Origin: Anaerolineae bacterium
GTDB lineage: Bacteria; Chloroflexota; Anaerolineae; 4572-78; J111
Assembly: GCA_020433835.1 (NCBI GenBank)
Contig: JAGRBY010000002.1
Span: forward strand, 1 to 56,791
Reading direction: 5' to 3'
Length of the DNA: 56,791 bases
The notes beneath the pieces were generated by a model. The model did no database searches. It was given only the letters and a program-made list of their open reading frames with translations, and had not been told where the DNA came from. Position numbers and translations under genes: made by a program. Positions 43,750 to 52,848 of this stretch are shown here, one piece after another (within the stretch, counting starts at the first letter, position 1; every line of letters begins with the position of its first letter).

Positions 43750-46236
43750 TTATTGCAATTTTGAGAGATCAATTAAAATGAGCGTAACACCATCGACCTG
43801 ATCAGTATGGGTGCGATAGGCAAAGATTTTTAGTAAATATGTATGACCACGCTGATCTTGTACTTCTTGTTCCACGGTTGTATGGGTATTGAGTACATGA
43901 CCAGACAGGTTTACCAAATCAACATTAACAAGATTATGCGAAAGATGCTCAAACGGGCGGCCAATGTCTTGTTTAAGTAAGTTTATATTTTTCTGTGCTG
44001 CCGAAGTAAACTTACGGACATTTAATTTGCTATCCAAAAAAACAGCACCAATATAGGTGTTGGTTAAAAGATTATCCATATCATTGTTAAGCCGTATCAG
44101 TTCCCGAATTTTTATTTGATATTCAGCATTAACCGTGTGCAATTCTTCATTAACCGATTGCAGCTCTTCATTGGTGCTTTGTAGTTCTTCGTTTGAGGCC
44201 AACAGCTCTTCATTTGTGGCCTGTAACTCTTCGTTAGCCGTTTCCAACTCTTCAATAGTCGCCTGTAGATTTTCTTTATTATATTGCAAATCGCGCTCCA
44301 GGCTGATCATACGCTGTTTAACGGCTTCGCTGAGATTATACTGCTCAATATGGGTCTTTGTTTCTTCGCTAACCTGCGCCGATTCAAAAATAATCAAAAA
44401 GAGCTGTCGGCTATAATTTTCTTCCCAAAATGGACGAACCAAAATGTTAATCTGCTTGGCCTGATCGCCCTCCTTTATCAAAACATTGTGATAAGCCACC
44501 TCTTGATTCTCTTGCATGACCCGATTTAGGCCTGTAGAAAGCGGCAACCGCAATGTTTCATTAATCATCTTTAAGATATCAAGGTTGACCCGATAGCCAC
44601 TGGGTACAGTTAGGTATTGACTTACATCTCCAAAGGCGTGAACAATAATATAATTTTCATTGATAACAACACATGGCGGCAAAACATGCTCAACCAAGCT
44701 GCGCAAAACCGGATCGCTGCTGCGCCAATCATCCGGCGACGTTGATTGTCGATAGCTATGCACTTTAACCGCCTTTTGCTGATCATGGTCAAAGGCAATC
44801 GGCATCGGCAAACGGGAGTGCCCACCCTGGTAAAGAAAAACTTTCCACTTGTTATCTACAGCATGAAATTCCTCATTAAATTCGCCCAGGCTCTCGCTGG
44901 TTCCCAAAAAAAGACAACCGCCTGTTTTCAAGGCAAACTTAAAGGTTTGTAATACCTTTTGTTGTAATTTTGGCTTTAGATAAATTAACACATTGCGGCA
45001 CGAAATAAGATCCATTTTGGAAAGGGGGGCATCTTTAACCAAATTTTGATAAGCAAAAACCACCATTGTCCGCAATCGGGGTAAAATCTCGTAGGTATTT
45101 CCTTTTTTTATAAAATAGCGATGGAGTCGATCAGCCGGCACTTCAAAGGAAATATCTTCAGGATAGACACCGGCGCTGGCACGCTCAAGTGACCGTTTGT
45201 CTAGATCAGTCGCAAAAATTTTCAGCTCTAAAAATTGCCCCGTGCGTTCCATATATTCCTGAAGAATAATAGCCAATGAATACACTTCTTCGCCCGAAGC
45301 GCAGCCTGCTACCCAGACTCTGAGTTGATCTTTAGCTGTTTTTCGACTAAATAAGGTAGGTAGAATTTCGCTCTGCAATATATCAAAAGCTTCATGATCA
45401 CGAAAGAATCGGGTTACCCCTATCAGAAACTCCTGTCGCAATGTCTCACATTCCTCAACAGAATTTTGTAGATAATCAACATAGTCCGACAAATGTTCAA
45501 TTCGATTAACCACCATACGGCGCTCGATACGACGCTGAAGGGTATTAACTTTATAACCTGAAAAATCTATCCCTATTTGCTGTTCCAAAACAGCCAATAG
45601 TTTTTCAGGCACGGTTTTATGATTATCTTTAAAGTCAGGTTGCCCGAAAGCTCGAGAATAATTGACATATCCCAGCAGTGTATCCGGCATTTCAGTCGGC
45701 GGAGCTACATAATCAACCAATTGGGTAGCCAAGGCATTAAGCGGCATCCCATCAAATTTAGCCGACCTATCCTGTACCATCACTAATCCGCCGGCTTCTT
45801 TGATGGCCCGAATACCACGGGTACCATCGCTGCCCGTTCCCGACAGGATGATGCCAATTGCCTTTTCACCCTTGTCTTTGGCTAACGACTCAAAAAAGAT
45901 ATCGATAGGCAAATTGAGTTGGCCATCTTTTTTCTTATAGGCTACCAGATAAAGTTTACTCTTAAAGATGGTCATATTTTTGCCGCGAGGCAATAGATAA
46001 ACTACGTTAGATTGCACCTCTAAACCATCTTCAGCCTCAATCACCTGCATCGAAGTATGGCGGGCTAATAACTCAACCATATGGCTTTTATAATCGGGCG
46101 ATAAATGTTGCAGCACCACAAAGGAAATATCACTATCAGATGGCATGTGAGAGAAGAACTTTTCTAAAGCTTCCAATCCTCCAGCCGAGGTTCCAATACC
46201 GGCAACAAATATGCGTGATTCGGTCTGTTCAGTCAT
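43750..46236 (-). CDS. CheB-CheR-coiled-coil-PAS protein, shorter paralogue
   Basis: 828 residues; clearly paralogous to the 1221-residue neighbour over its first three quarters. Che[21 protein letters not shown] (Ser17), [24 protein letters not shown]. Che[73 protein letters not shown]. Coiled coil: [20 protein letters not shown] and neighbours. One terminal PAS remains ([20 protein letters not shown] ...). It lacks the four extra PAS repeats of the neighbour. The pair seems to have arisen by duplication with later gain or loss of PAS units. AGGAG precedes the ATG. Confidence 0.92.
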   Translation of the reverse strand: MTEQTESRIFVAGIGTSAGGLEALEKFFSHMPSDSDISFVVLQHLSPDYKSHMVELLARHTSMQVIEAEDGLEVQSNVVYLLPRGKNMTIFKSKLYLVAYKKKDGQLNLPIDIFFESLAKDKGEKAIGIILSGTGSDGTRGIRAIKEAGGLVMVQDRSAKFDGMPLNALATQLVDYVAPPTEMPDTLLGYVNYSRAFGQPDFKDNHKTVPEKLLAVLEQQIGIDFSGYKVNTLQRRIERRMVVNRIEHLSDYVDYLQNSVEECETLRQEFLIGVTRFFRDHEAFDILQSEILPTLFSRKTAKDQLRVWVAGCASGEEVYSLAIILQEYMERTGQFLELKIFATDLDKRSLERASAGVYPEDISFEVPADRLHRYFIKKGNTYEILPRLRTMVVFAYQNLVKDAPLSKMDLISCRNVLIYLKPKLQQKVLQTFKFALKTGGCLFLGTSESLGEFNEEFHAVDNKWKVFLYQGGHSRLPMPIAFDHDQQKAVKVHSYRQSTSPDDWRSSDPVLRSLVEHVLPPCVVINENYIIVHAFGDVSQYLTVPSGYRVNLDILKMINETLRLPLSTGLNRVMQENQEVAYHNVLIKEGDQAKQINILVRPFWEENYSRQLFLIIFESAQVSEETKTHIEQYNLSEAVKQRMISLERDLQYNKENLQATIEELETANEELQATNEELLASNEELQSTNEELQSVNEELHTVNAEYQIKIRELIRLNNDMDNLLTNTYIGAVFLDSKLNVRKFTSAAQKNINLLKQDIGRPFEHLSHNLVNVDLVNLSGHVLNTHTTVEQEVQDQRGHTYLLKIFAYRTHTDQVDGVTLILIDLSKLQ

Positions 46237-46423
46237 GGGGAATTACTCCTAAACGCACAAAGTATTAAGATGTACAAGGCTTCTAAAGGATAAAGAAGGA
46301 TTAGGGGTTTGGGGAGGAAACAACCTTGTAACCTCGCACTCAGTCTATAAAGACTATATCCTGATTTTGAGGATTAGTAAAGTAACAAGGATTAGATAGT
46401 TAGCATTGACGCCTAAAGGCGAT

Positions 46424-48154
46424 TTAAGGCTTCAAACGCATCGCGAATTTCTCCCAGGGCAGTGTATTGATAATGTTTTTAGCCGTTGCCCAGCCGCGAT
46501 TAGCCGTAGCTATGCCAAAACGCATATTCTCAAAACCATCGACATGGTGCGCATCACAGTTGATCATCAGGTCAACGCCTAACTCTACCGCACGGCGCAC
46601 GTGGGCATCATTTAAATCCAGACGCTCCGGTGAAGCGTTAATTTCTAAAGCAGTTCCGGTTTCCGCCGCAGCCTGCATAATCACTTCCATATCAAAATCA
46701 CCGGCCTCGCGCTGTGTCAGCAGCCGCCCACTGGGGTGACCGATCAAGTGAACATAAGGATTGTTAATTGCCGCCAGCATGCGTTTGGTCAGCGTTTCTC
46801 GGTCTTGGCGCAAACCAGTATGAACCGAAGCCACCACAAAATCCAGTTCGGCCAAAACCTCATCCGCAAAGTCGAGCGTGCCGTCCGCTTTGATCTCCAT
46901 TTCGGTCCCTTGCAGCAGCCGAATGCCGGGCAATTTGGCCTGAACCTCGTCGATCTCCTGGCGCTGCTGGCGAAGCCGTTCGGGCGTTAAGCCGTTGGCA
47001 ATACCCAGGCTCTGGGAGTGGTCAGAGATAACCAAATATTCGTAGCCGCGCTCCATTGCCGCCCGAGCCATCTCCTCAATAGATTGCGCTCCGTCACTCC
47101 AGGTCGAATGGCAGTGAACCTCGCCTTTAATATCACCTACTTGTATCAACTCCGGCAGGGCCTTATTTTGCGCGGCCTTGATCTCACCGCGATCCTCCCG
47201 CAGCTGCGGGGGGATGTAAACCAAGCCGAGAAACTCATACAAATCAGCTTCCTTGTCAAACGCAAGCTTCTCGCCGTCACTTTCGCGAGTCAGCGCATAT
47301 TCATTAAGACTATACCCCTGCTTTTGGGCCAACTCTCGTATCTTGACGTTATGAGCCTGACTACCCGTAAAATATTGCAGGGCCGTTCCCCATCGCGACG
47401 GTTCTAAACAGCGCAAATCAGCTTGCAGCCCGTTTCGAAAGCGGACCGAGGTTTTGGTTTCACCGGCGGCGATCACTTCTTGGACCTCATTCATCGCCTT
47501 AAAGGTCGCCATAATCGGTTCGGGTTGCTCGGTAGCTACTAAAAAATCCAGATCGCCGATGGTTTCCCGCATGCGGCGCAGGCTGCCCGCAACTTCAACC
47601 TTAAGCGCTTCAGGCAGCTTTTCAAGCACCGCGATAACCGTCATGGCCAAAGGCCAGGCAATACCTAGATGAACACGCCCCGTGTCGCGCCGTTCTAACG
47701 CCTCGATACTGGCCAAAATTCGGGCCTCGCTTTTGGCCCCCATGCGCGGCAAGGTTTGCAGTTTGCCGGCCTGTGCCGCTGCTTTGACTTCGGCTACAGT
47801 GGTAAGCCCTAATTCTTGCCACAACCTCTTCGCCATCTTAGGACCCACATCGGGAATATTCAGCACGGCCACCAGGCTCTCCGGCACTTCGGTAATAAGT
47901 TTCTCCCAAAATTCTAATTTGCCGGTCTCAAATAGTTCGGCCGACTTATCCGCAATCGCTTGGCCGACACCTTCAATCTTTCGCAAATCCTGTCCCGACT
48001 GCCATAGGTCGAATAAATCTTGCCCTAATCCGCCAATATTATCAGCAGCTTTACGATAAGCCAAAACTTTAAAGCGATTCTCGCCTTTAATCTCCAGTAA
48101 ATCGCCGATATTGGCAAACAGCTCTGCTACTTCTCTATTATTGAAACGCGGCAT
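46424..48154 (-). CDS. polX: DNA polymerase X with PHP exonuclease domain
   Basis: 576 residues, the usual bacterial PolX length. N-terminal helix-hairpin-helix/8-kDa part (NREVAELFANIGDLLEIKGE; IEGVGQAIADK; IPDVGPKMAKRLW), palm region with VAGSLRRMRETIGDLDFLVA (catalytic GDLDF Asp pair), thumb with GTALQYFTGSQAHNVKIREL, and a C-terminal PHP domain with VHCHSTWSDG near 347-355, VISDHSQSL, GTEMEIKADG, SVHTGL, IGHPSGR and NCDAHH metal ligands. It fills gaps in base-excision repair with 3'-5' exonuclease activity. GAGGAG precedes the ATG. It stands alone, with no repair partner nearby. Confidence 0.95.
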   Translation of the reverse strand: MPRFNNREVAELFANIGDLLEIKGENRFKVLAYRKAADNIGGLGQDLFDLWQSGQDLRKIEGVGQAIADKSAELFETGKLEFWEKLITEVPESLVAVLNIPDVGPKMAKRLWQELGLTTVAEVKAAAQAGKLQTLPRMGAKSEARILASIEALERRDTGRVHLGIAWPLAMTVIAVLEKLPEALKVEVAGSLRRMRETIGDLDFLVATEQPEPIMATFKAMNEVQEVIAAGETKTSVRFRNGLQADLRCLEPSRWGTALQYFTGSQAHNVKIRELAQKQGYSLNEYALTRESDGEKLAFDKEADLYEFLGLVYIPPQLREDRGEIKAAQNKALPELIQVGDIKGEVHCHSTWSDGAQSIEEMARAAMERGYEYLVISDHSQSLGIANGLTPERLRQQRQEIDEVQAKLPGIRLLQGTEMEIKADGTLDFADEVLAELDFVVASVHTGLRQDRETLTKRMLAAINNPYVHLIGHPSGRLLTQREAGDFDMEVIMQAAAETGTALEINASPERLDLNDAHVRRAVELGVDLMINCDAHHVDGFENMRFGIATANRGWATAKNIINTLPWEKFAMRLKP

Positions 48155-48254
48155 GAAAGTCTCCTCGTTGGATCGTTAATGGATACAGGTATCTTATACG
48201 GCTGTTGAAGCGAAGCAAATTATGCTAATCCGTCTCTGATAAAAGCTATATGAT

Positions 48255-48313
48255 TGACCAGGCCAAATACTGGTCACATGACGGGTTTAATTTGTAAAAA
48301 CCTTTGCTATAAT
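48255..48313 (+). promoter_or_regulatory. Promoter and upstream palindrome of the candidate ncRNA
   Basis: Extended -10 box TGCTATAAT (TATAAT at 48308-48313) with a weak -35. Upstream, TGACCAG (48255-48261) and CTGGTCA (48270-48276) form a perfect 7-bp inverted repeat with 8 bp between, centred roughly 55 bp before the expected transcription start near 48320: the usual position of an activator site. Confidence 0.55.
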
Positions 48314-48319
48314 ACCTAT

Positions 48320-48784
48320 TATAGATGACGTGGCCAACAATGACGTTAGGCGCGTGAGAAGTTCGAAGTACTTTTTGTAGTGAACGTGTTGGAGCATAGG
48401 TAATTGGTTGTAAAGGCTGTCGGAAGAGGTTAAACCTTTTTACAGCTGATGATTTGCCGGTTGCTGAGAAATGTTTCGGCCGTAAAGCTTCCAAAAGAGA
48501 ATGTTGTACGTGACGGTTTGACTGAATTTTGGTGAACGATTTAGAGAGTCTTCACCGGAGGTCCAATTTTAGGCTGTGAAGGGTCTAGAGAGCCTCAATT
48601 GTGAGGTATTGGAGAGAGCTTCAGTCTGGTTGTCCGAATGAACGTTTTAAGAACTTCTAAGCTATGCCGGTGTACTTTGAAAGGGAGCTAAACCGCCCGG
48701 TTTAAGGTTCCAGACAGGGTATAACGCTGATTGACCCATCATCTACTCTCAGAGGCTTCCTTTTTAGGGGGCCTCTGTTTTTTT
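48320..48784 (+). ncRNA. Candidate structured non-coding RNA (about 465 nt), unassigned
   Basis: Between two minus-strand genes lies a plus-strand unit with its own promoter and strong terminator but no plausible ORF. Several local helices are visible: CCAACA (48334-48339) with TGTTGG (48387-48392); GCTGT (48416-48420) with ACAGC (48442-48446), enclosing AGGT/ACCT; CTTCAC (48550-48555) with GTGAAG (48576-48581); CCTCA (48593-48597) with TGAGG (48602-48606); TAAACCG (48689-48695) with CGGTTTA (48698-48704). Three AGAGAGnCT-type motifs recur at about 48543-48640. I looked for the conserved cores of RNase P RNA, tmRNA and SRP RNA and saw none. Alternative: a small peptide gene or a degenerate mobile relic. 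Confidence 0.5.
48750..48784 (+). terminator. Rho-independent terminator of the candidate ncRNA
   Basis: CAGAGGC (48750-48756) pairs with GCCTCTG (48771-48777); with two G-U wobbles and CC/GG the stem reaches 11 bp around a 6-nt loop. Seven T residues follow (48778-48784). The T-run is only on the plus strand, which fixes the direction. Confidence 0.85.
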
Positions 48785-49574
48785 ATTGAGCGCACGCGAC
48801 GAAGTACATCCATCGCTGCCGCACCGCTTTATCCGGCTCAGCCATCTGCTGAGCCTCCTCTAAAAGCGCCATCCGGGTGGGGTAATCAAGCGGTGGCTCC
48901 ATCCAATCCGTCGCCACCGGCAGTTGAAAAAAGAGATAACTCTCATGGGCCGGTCGCAGCCGCTCGAATTCTTGGGTGGCTACCAACTCAAAATGATGAT
49001 TCTCAAGAAAAACGCGCATCGTCCGTAAATCTTGCTGCCCCACACCGTAACGCTCAGCCGCCAACTGCTTAAACAAAATACTCACTTTTGCACTGCGCGG
49101 AATATCTTTAAAGATAAAATAGGGTTCCGGGGCGTTGAAAACAAACAAACCATCCGGCTTTAACACCTTACGCAGTGCCGATAGAACCTGCGGCTTGTGG
49201 CGAAACTGCCAAAAAACCGAATTACAAACGACTCGATCCACAGGCTCGATAATGATGTCGGCCACAGCAGCCGCATCAGCCCGCACAAACATAACCTGCT
49301 CCGAGGTCACTTTCTCGCGGGCAACATCCAGCATCGGACCAGAGATATCCAGCGCAAACACGTGGCCTTGGCCCTGAAGCGCTGTCAAGACCGCCTGGGT
49401 TGTCACTCCGGTGCCACAGCCCAAATCGAGCACGCGCATCCCCGGTCGGATATCGGCCTGCTCCACCAGAACCCGGCTAAGCTCTTGGTACATGGTTGTC
49501 TTTTCGGTAAAAATTTTATAACGCCGTGCCGTTTCACCATCAAGCCAGGCTGAATTCGATGTCTGATCACCCAT
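48783..49574 (-). CDS. Class I SAM-dependent methyltransferase
   Basis: 263 residues from the ATG at 49574 (MGDQTSNSAW). An upstream in-frame ATG would lie beyond the -10 box and is rejected. MRVLDLGCGTGVTTQAVLTA is motif I, VFALDISGPMLDVAREK motif II, and VDRVVCNSVFWQF plus LRKVLKPDGLFVFNAPEPYF motifs III/IV of the Methyltransf_11/25 fold. The ubiquinone/menaquinone-type UbiE likeness is general, so substrate is unknown. The C-terminal half is helical with Pro-rich loops. It stands between the candidate ncRNA and a GT39-like gene, both divergent or convergent to it. Confidence 0.85.
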   Translation of the reverse strand: MGDQTSNSAWLDGETARRYKIFTEKTTMYQELSRVLVEQADIRPGMRVLDLGCGTGVTTQAVLTALQGQGHVFALDISGPMLDVAREKVTSEQVMFVRADAAAVADIIIEPVDRVVCNSVFWQFRHKPQVLSALRKVLKPDGLFVFNAPEPYFIFKDIPRSAKVSILFKQLAAERYGVGQQDLRTMRVFLENHHFELVATQEFERLRPAHESYLFFQLPVATDWMEPPLDYPTRMALLEEAQQMAEPDKAVRQRWMYFVACAQ

Positions 49575-49583
49575 AGTTTTGAG

Positions 49584-49611
49584 ATTATACAATACCCCTG
49601 TGAACAACCAA
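49584..49611 (-). promoter_or_regulatory. Promoter of the SAM methyltransferase gene
   Basis: -35 TTGGTT (49611-49606), 16-bp spacer, -10 TATAAT (49589-49584), 9 nt before the chosen ATG at 49574. Transcription would start within a few bases of the start codon. Confidence 0.55.
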
Positions 49612-49682
49612 ATTTATAGCCAGATTAAACAAACTGTGATAGACTCCCCCTCAGATTTTGACCAAATGCCGTATAGTTCCTT

Positions 49683-52600
49683 TTGACCGCAAATATTCAA
49701 AACCGCACACAATTTAAGCACTGGGCGCTCGTTGTTATTTTGATCCTGTTTGGGGGGCTGGCGACAGCCTATAACCTGACGCTGCCGCTAGGTGAAGTGA
49801 GCGATGCCAGCGCCCACTTTGCCCTTATTCGCTTCATTGCCGAAGAAGGCCGCCCGCCCCTAACGCTGTCCGAACGCTCGGAAGTAGGCATAAAAGGTGA
49901 CGCTTCGCCGGTATACCACGGCCTGGTCGCGCTGCTAACCCAGCACGTCGATATTTCCTCCTTCCCGGAACTGCCCCGTATGAATCAGGCCGATGAACGC
50001 GCCATACCTGATGACCAACGGCTGATCCTCACCTATTTCCACACCGAGGACGAAGCCTGGCCATTCCGGGGCATCGCTCTGACCTGGCACTTGGCCGGGT
50101 TGATGTCGCTTCCGATGGGCATGGCAACCATCATCGCCGTTTATAGCACCGTCCTGGTTATGGTTCCGCAACGGCGTTATTTTGCAGTGGCGGCTGCGGC
50201 TTTTGTCGCTTTTCTGCCGCGTTTCATCATCAGCAGCGCCGTTATTAACGATGATAATCTCGTTTTCCCTTTGATCGCCTTCTCGCTCTACGTACTCATA
50301 AAAATCATCCATGGCGATGAACAACGCCGTATGTTTATCATCCTCGGCTTGCTGATCGGTTTGGCGGCTATCACCAAATATCACAGTTTGATCCTTTTGC
50401 CGGAAACGGCGTTGGTGTTGATCATACTTGGTTGGCGACGTGGATGGGAATGGATTGTTACACTCCGGCGTGGACTGTGGCTGCTGGCTGCTTTTGTAGT
50501 GACATCAGGCTGGTGGTTGGGCTTTATTCTCATCAAATTCAACGATATCGAAAATGCTGGGTTGATCAGTGGTCTGGCCGCTCCTTTTGGCGATCCGGTG
50601 GTGACCGAAGGTTCAGCTTACCTGTTCAGCACAGAGTTCAACACCCTTTCCATTTGGAAATTCGATTATTGGATCAACTGGACGTTTCGCTCATTCTGGT
50701 TGCACTACAACGGTCTCGACAGCGGGATGCAGCTGTTAGGTCGGCAGACAATGTACTGGGCTGTGTATATTCTGTTCGGTGGATTGATGATCATCGCCTC
50801 GTTGGGATTGCTCATCAAAAGCATCAACTATGGTAAAAATATCATCACAATGCCGCAAAAGCTGCGGCACTGGCGGCTCGATTACAGTTTGTTGGCGATT
50901 CATTTCCTCATTTATCTGGCGCTGATTATTCTGCGGTATATGCTGTTTCCGGCCTGGTCTACCTCACAGGGACGTCACCTATATCCGGCACTTACTTCAA
51001 TCGCATTTTTTTGGACATTAGGACTGGATGCGGTACAACATCAAATTGCAAAATCCTTCAGCACAAAGTTAGTCAGCCCATTTTTTACCAGCGATAAATT
51101 GTTAGTTGTCGTCAGTGCGGGCATACCGCTATTAATCAGCATTGCTATTGTGCCTCTCTTCTTCCGGCCGGTCTACTATCCCCTGCTGCCTATTACCACC
51201 ACCCATCCCGATAAAGCCGCCATCAGCCACCGTCTCACCAACCAATTTGCCGATGAACTTCGCTTTGAAGGCTACGATATCGACCAAACCAAATTTCAAC
51301 CGGGCCAGGCCATACCCCTTACGCTCTACTGGCGCACCCGCATCAAACAAAACCAAGATTATCTCATACAAATGTGTCTACACGATACCGCCGGCACCGT
51401 CGTAACCTGCCATCAAAGTTACCCGGTCAATGGTCGCTACCCGGTTCGCGCCTGGGAAGAAGGGTATCTGATCAAAGACCAAGTTTATGTACCAACACCT
51501 TCGTGCTTGCCTTCAGGCGAATACGAACTTCGCCTCTCGGCTGTACCGCTAAACCTTGAAACCTTAGCCCCTACAATTGACGAATCAATTAGTCCTCAGC
51601 CGTCGCTATCCTTAGGCTCGATACAGATCACCGATGCCCCCCTTTCAACCGATACTTCTGTACTGTGGATAAACAACACCCGCTATACAAAAGCCACTGT
51701 CCTTCAACTGCGTCAAACGCTCACGCTGCTGCAAGAAGACACTTTATCAGATCCTCGCCTCATTACCGACTCTGTTGCTGATCCGTGGCTGCCTTTCAAC
51801 AATGCCATCACCTACACCTGTCCCCATGGAGCTACCGTTTCAACGTATAGTTTCATCACCCATCCCGGCGTCAAACCTGGCCTATACCATCTTGAAACTT
51901 CCTCTACAGCCGGTGCCCCCAACATTCAGGTCGATGTCATGACCCGTGTTCGTAACTTCACGCCGCCGGATGATGTCGGCACTGAAGTCGGTGCTATTTT
52001 CGACAACAAAATCGAGCTATTGGGCTACAAACTCGACACCTCGCCCCGTTCGTCGGGCAGTGCCATAGAAATCACGACCTATTGGCGCTCGTTGGCAACG
52101 ATGAGCCACAGTTACATTGGCTCGTTTCATTTGCTCGATAACACCTCGACCATGTGGGCCCAAAGCGACAGCCCGCTCGGCAGCGATTACCCCACGGTGC
52201 TGTGGTCGCCCGGGGAGGTCATCACCAGCACTTACAAGCTGCCCATCAATCCGTTTGTAGCAGCGGGACAGTACAGTATTAAATTTAGCGTTTACAATTA
52301 TAATGAGGGGAACTTCGATTTTTTAGCGGCAGTGGGGGGGACCGTACCCGAACCCGTAACCGATCTGTATTTGGCCCAGATTCGTATTCTGGACTCGGCT
52401 CGCCAGTCACCACCGGACACGGCAATGGACATTCATCTGGGTGATGACATCCAACTTTTGGGCTATACCATCGAAAATACAACCATAACATCGGCTGAAC
52501 CGGTACGCATGGCCCTCTTCTGGCAAGCAAGGCAACCGGTTACTCAGGATTATACCATCTTCACGCAATTGATCGGCCCGGACGGGCAGGTATGGGCGCA

Positions 52601-52832
52601 GCAGGATAATCAACCTCAGGGCGGCAGCTTTCCCACCAGCACCTGGTCGCCATTTGATACGGTGGTTGATCGCTACGAACTGCCGCTTAATGAAGGTGCC
52701 CCACCAGGGCAGTACCAACTCTTGGTCGGTCAGTATGACCTTAATACAGGGCAGCGTTTGCCTGCTGTCGATGCGCAAGGGCAGCGTTTATCAAATGATG
52801 CCATTGTATTAACAACGATAACATTAGAGTAA
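49683..52832 (+). CDS. GT39-like (PMT_2) membrane glycosyltransferase with C-terminal beta repeats
   Basis: 1049 residues from a TTG, with TATAGT 5 nt upstream, so a leaderless start is possible. About 10-12 membrane helices from residue 12 to 500. The first extracytoplasmic loop has GEVSDASAHFALIRF, the acidic-residue position of GT39/ArnT-type enzymes. Behind the membrane part there are three copies of a beta-sandwich repeat of about 110-130 residues, recognised by LxxxGYxxD ... LYWR/TYWR/LFWQ ... LPxxPGxYxL. Donor would be a polyprenyl-phosphate sugar; acceptor unknown. It is convergent with a related gene 16 bp away that carries two such repeats. Confidence 0.8.
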   Translation: MTANIQNRTQFKHWALVVILILFGGLATAYNLTLPLGEVSDASAHFALIRFIAEEGRPPLTLSERSEVGIKGDASPVYHGLVALLTQHVDISSFPELPRMNQADERAIPDDQRLILTYFHTEDEAWPFRGIALTWHLAGLMSLPMGMATIIAVYSTVLVMVPQRRYFAVAAAAFVAFLPRFIISSAVINDDNLVFPLIAFSLYVLIKIIHGDEQRRMFIILGLLIGLAAITKYHSLILLPETALVLIILGWRRGWEWIVTLRRGLWLLAAFVVTSGWWLGFILIKFNDIENAGLISGLAAPFGDPVVTEGSAYLFSTEFNTLSIWKFDYWINWTFRSFWLHYNGLDSGMQLLGRQTMYWAVYILFGGLMIIASLGLLIKSINYGKNIITMPQKLRHWRLDYSLLAIHFLIYLALIILRYMLFPAWSTSQGRHLYPALTSIAFFWTLGLDAVQHQIAKSFSTKLVSPFFTSDKLLVVVSAGIPLLISIAIVPLFFRPVYYPLLPITTTHPDKAAISHRLTNQFADELRFEGYDIDQTKFQPGQAIPLTLYWRTRIKQNQDYLIQMCLHDTAGTVVTCHQSYPVNGRYPVRAWEEGYLIKDQVYVPTPSCLPSGEYELRLSAVPLNLETLAPTIDESISPQPSLSLGSIQITDAPLSTDTSVLWINNTRYTKATVLQLRQTLTLLQEDTLSDPRLITDSVADPWLPFNNAITYTCPHGATVSTYSFITHPGVKPGLYHLETSSTAGAPNIQVDVMTRVRNFTPPDDVGTEVGAIFDNKIELLGYKLDTSPRSSGSAIEITTYWRSLATMSHSYIGSFHLLDNTSTMWAQSDSPLGSDYPTVLWSPGEVITSTYKLPINPFVAAGQYSIKFSVYNYNEGNFDFLAAVGGTVPEPVTDLYLAQIRILDSARQSPPDTAMDIHLGDDIQLLGYTIENTTITSAEPVRMALFWQARQPVTQDYTIFTQLIGPDGQVWAQQDNQPQGGSFPTSTWSPFDTVVDRYELPLNEGAPPGQYQLLVGQYDLNTGQRLPAVDAQGQRLSNDAIVLTTITLE

Positions 52833-52848
52833 ATAGAGAGAAAGCGCA

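Noticed and set aside
48246..48494. 82-residue minus-strand ORF
   Set aside because: No ribosome site, no recognisable fold, and it lies antisense to the promoter and helices of the candidate RNA.
48320..48784. RNase P RNA or tmRNA
   Set aside because: The conserved RNase P opening (GAGGAAAGTCC) and the tRNA-like ends of tmRNA were not seen.
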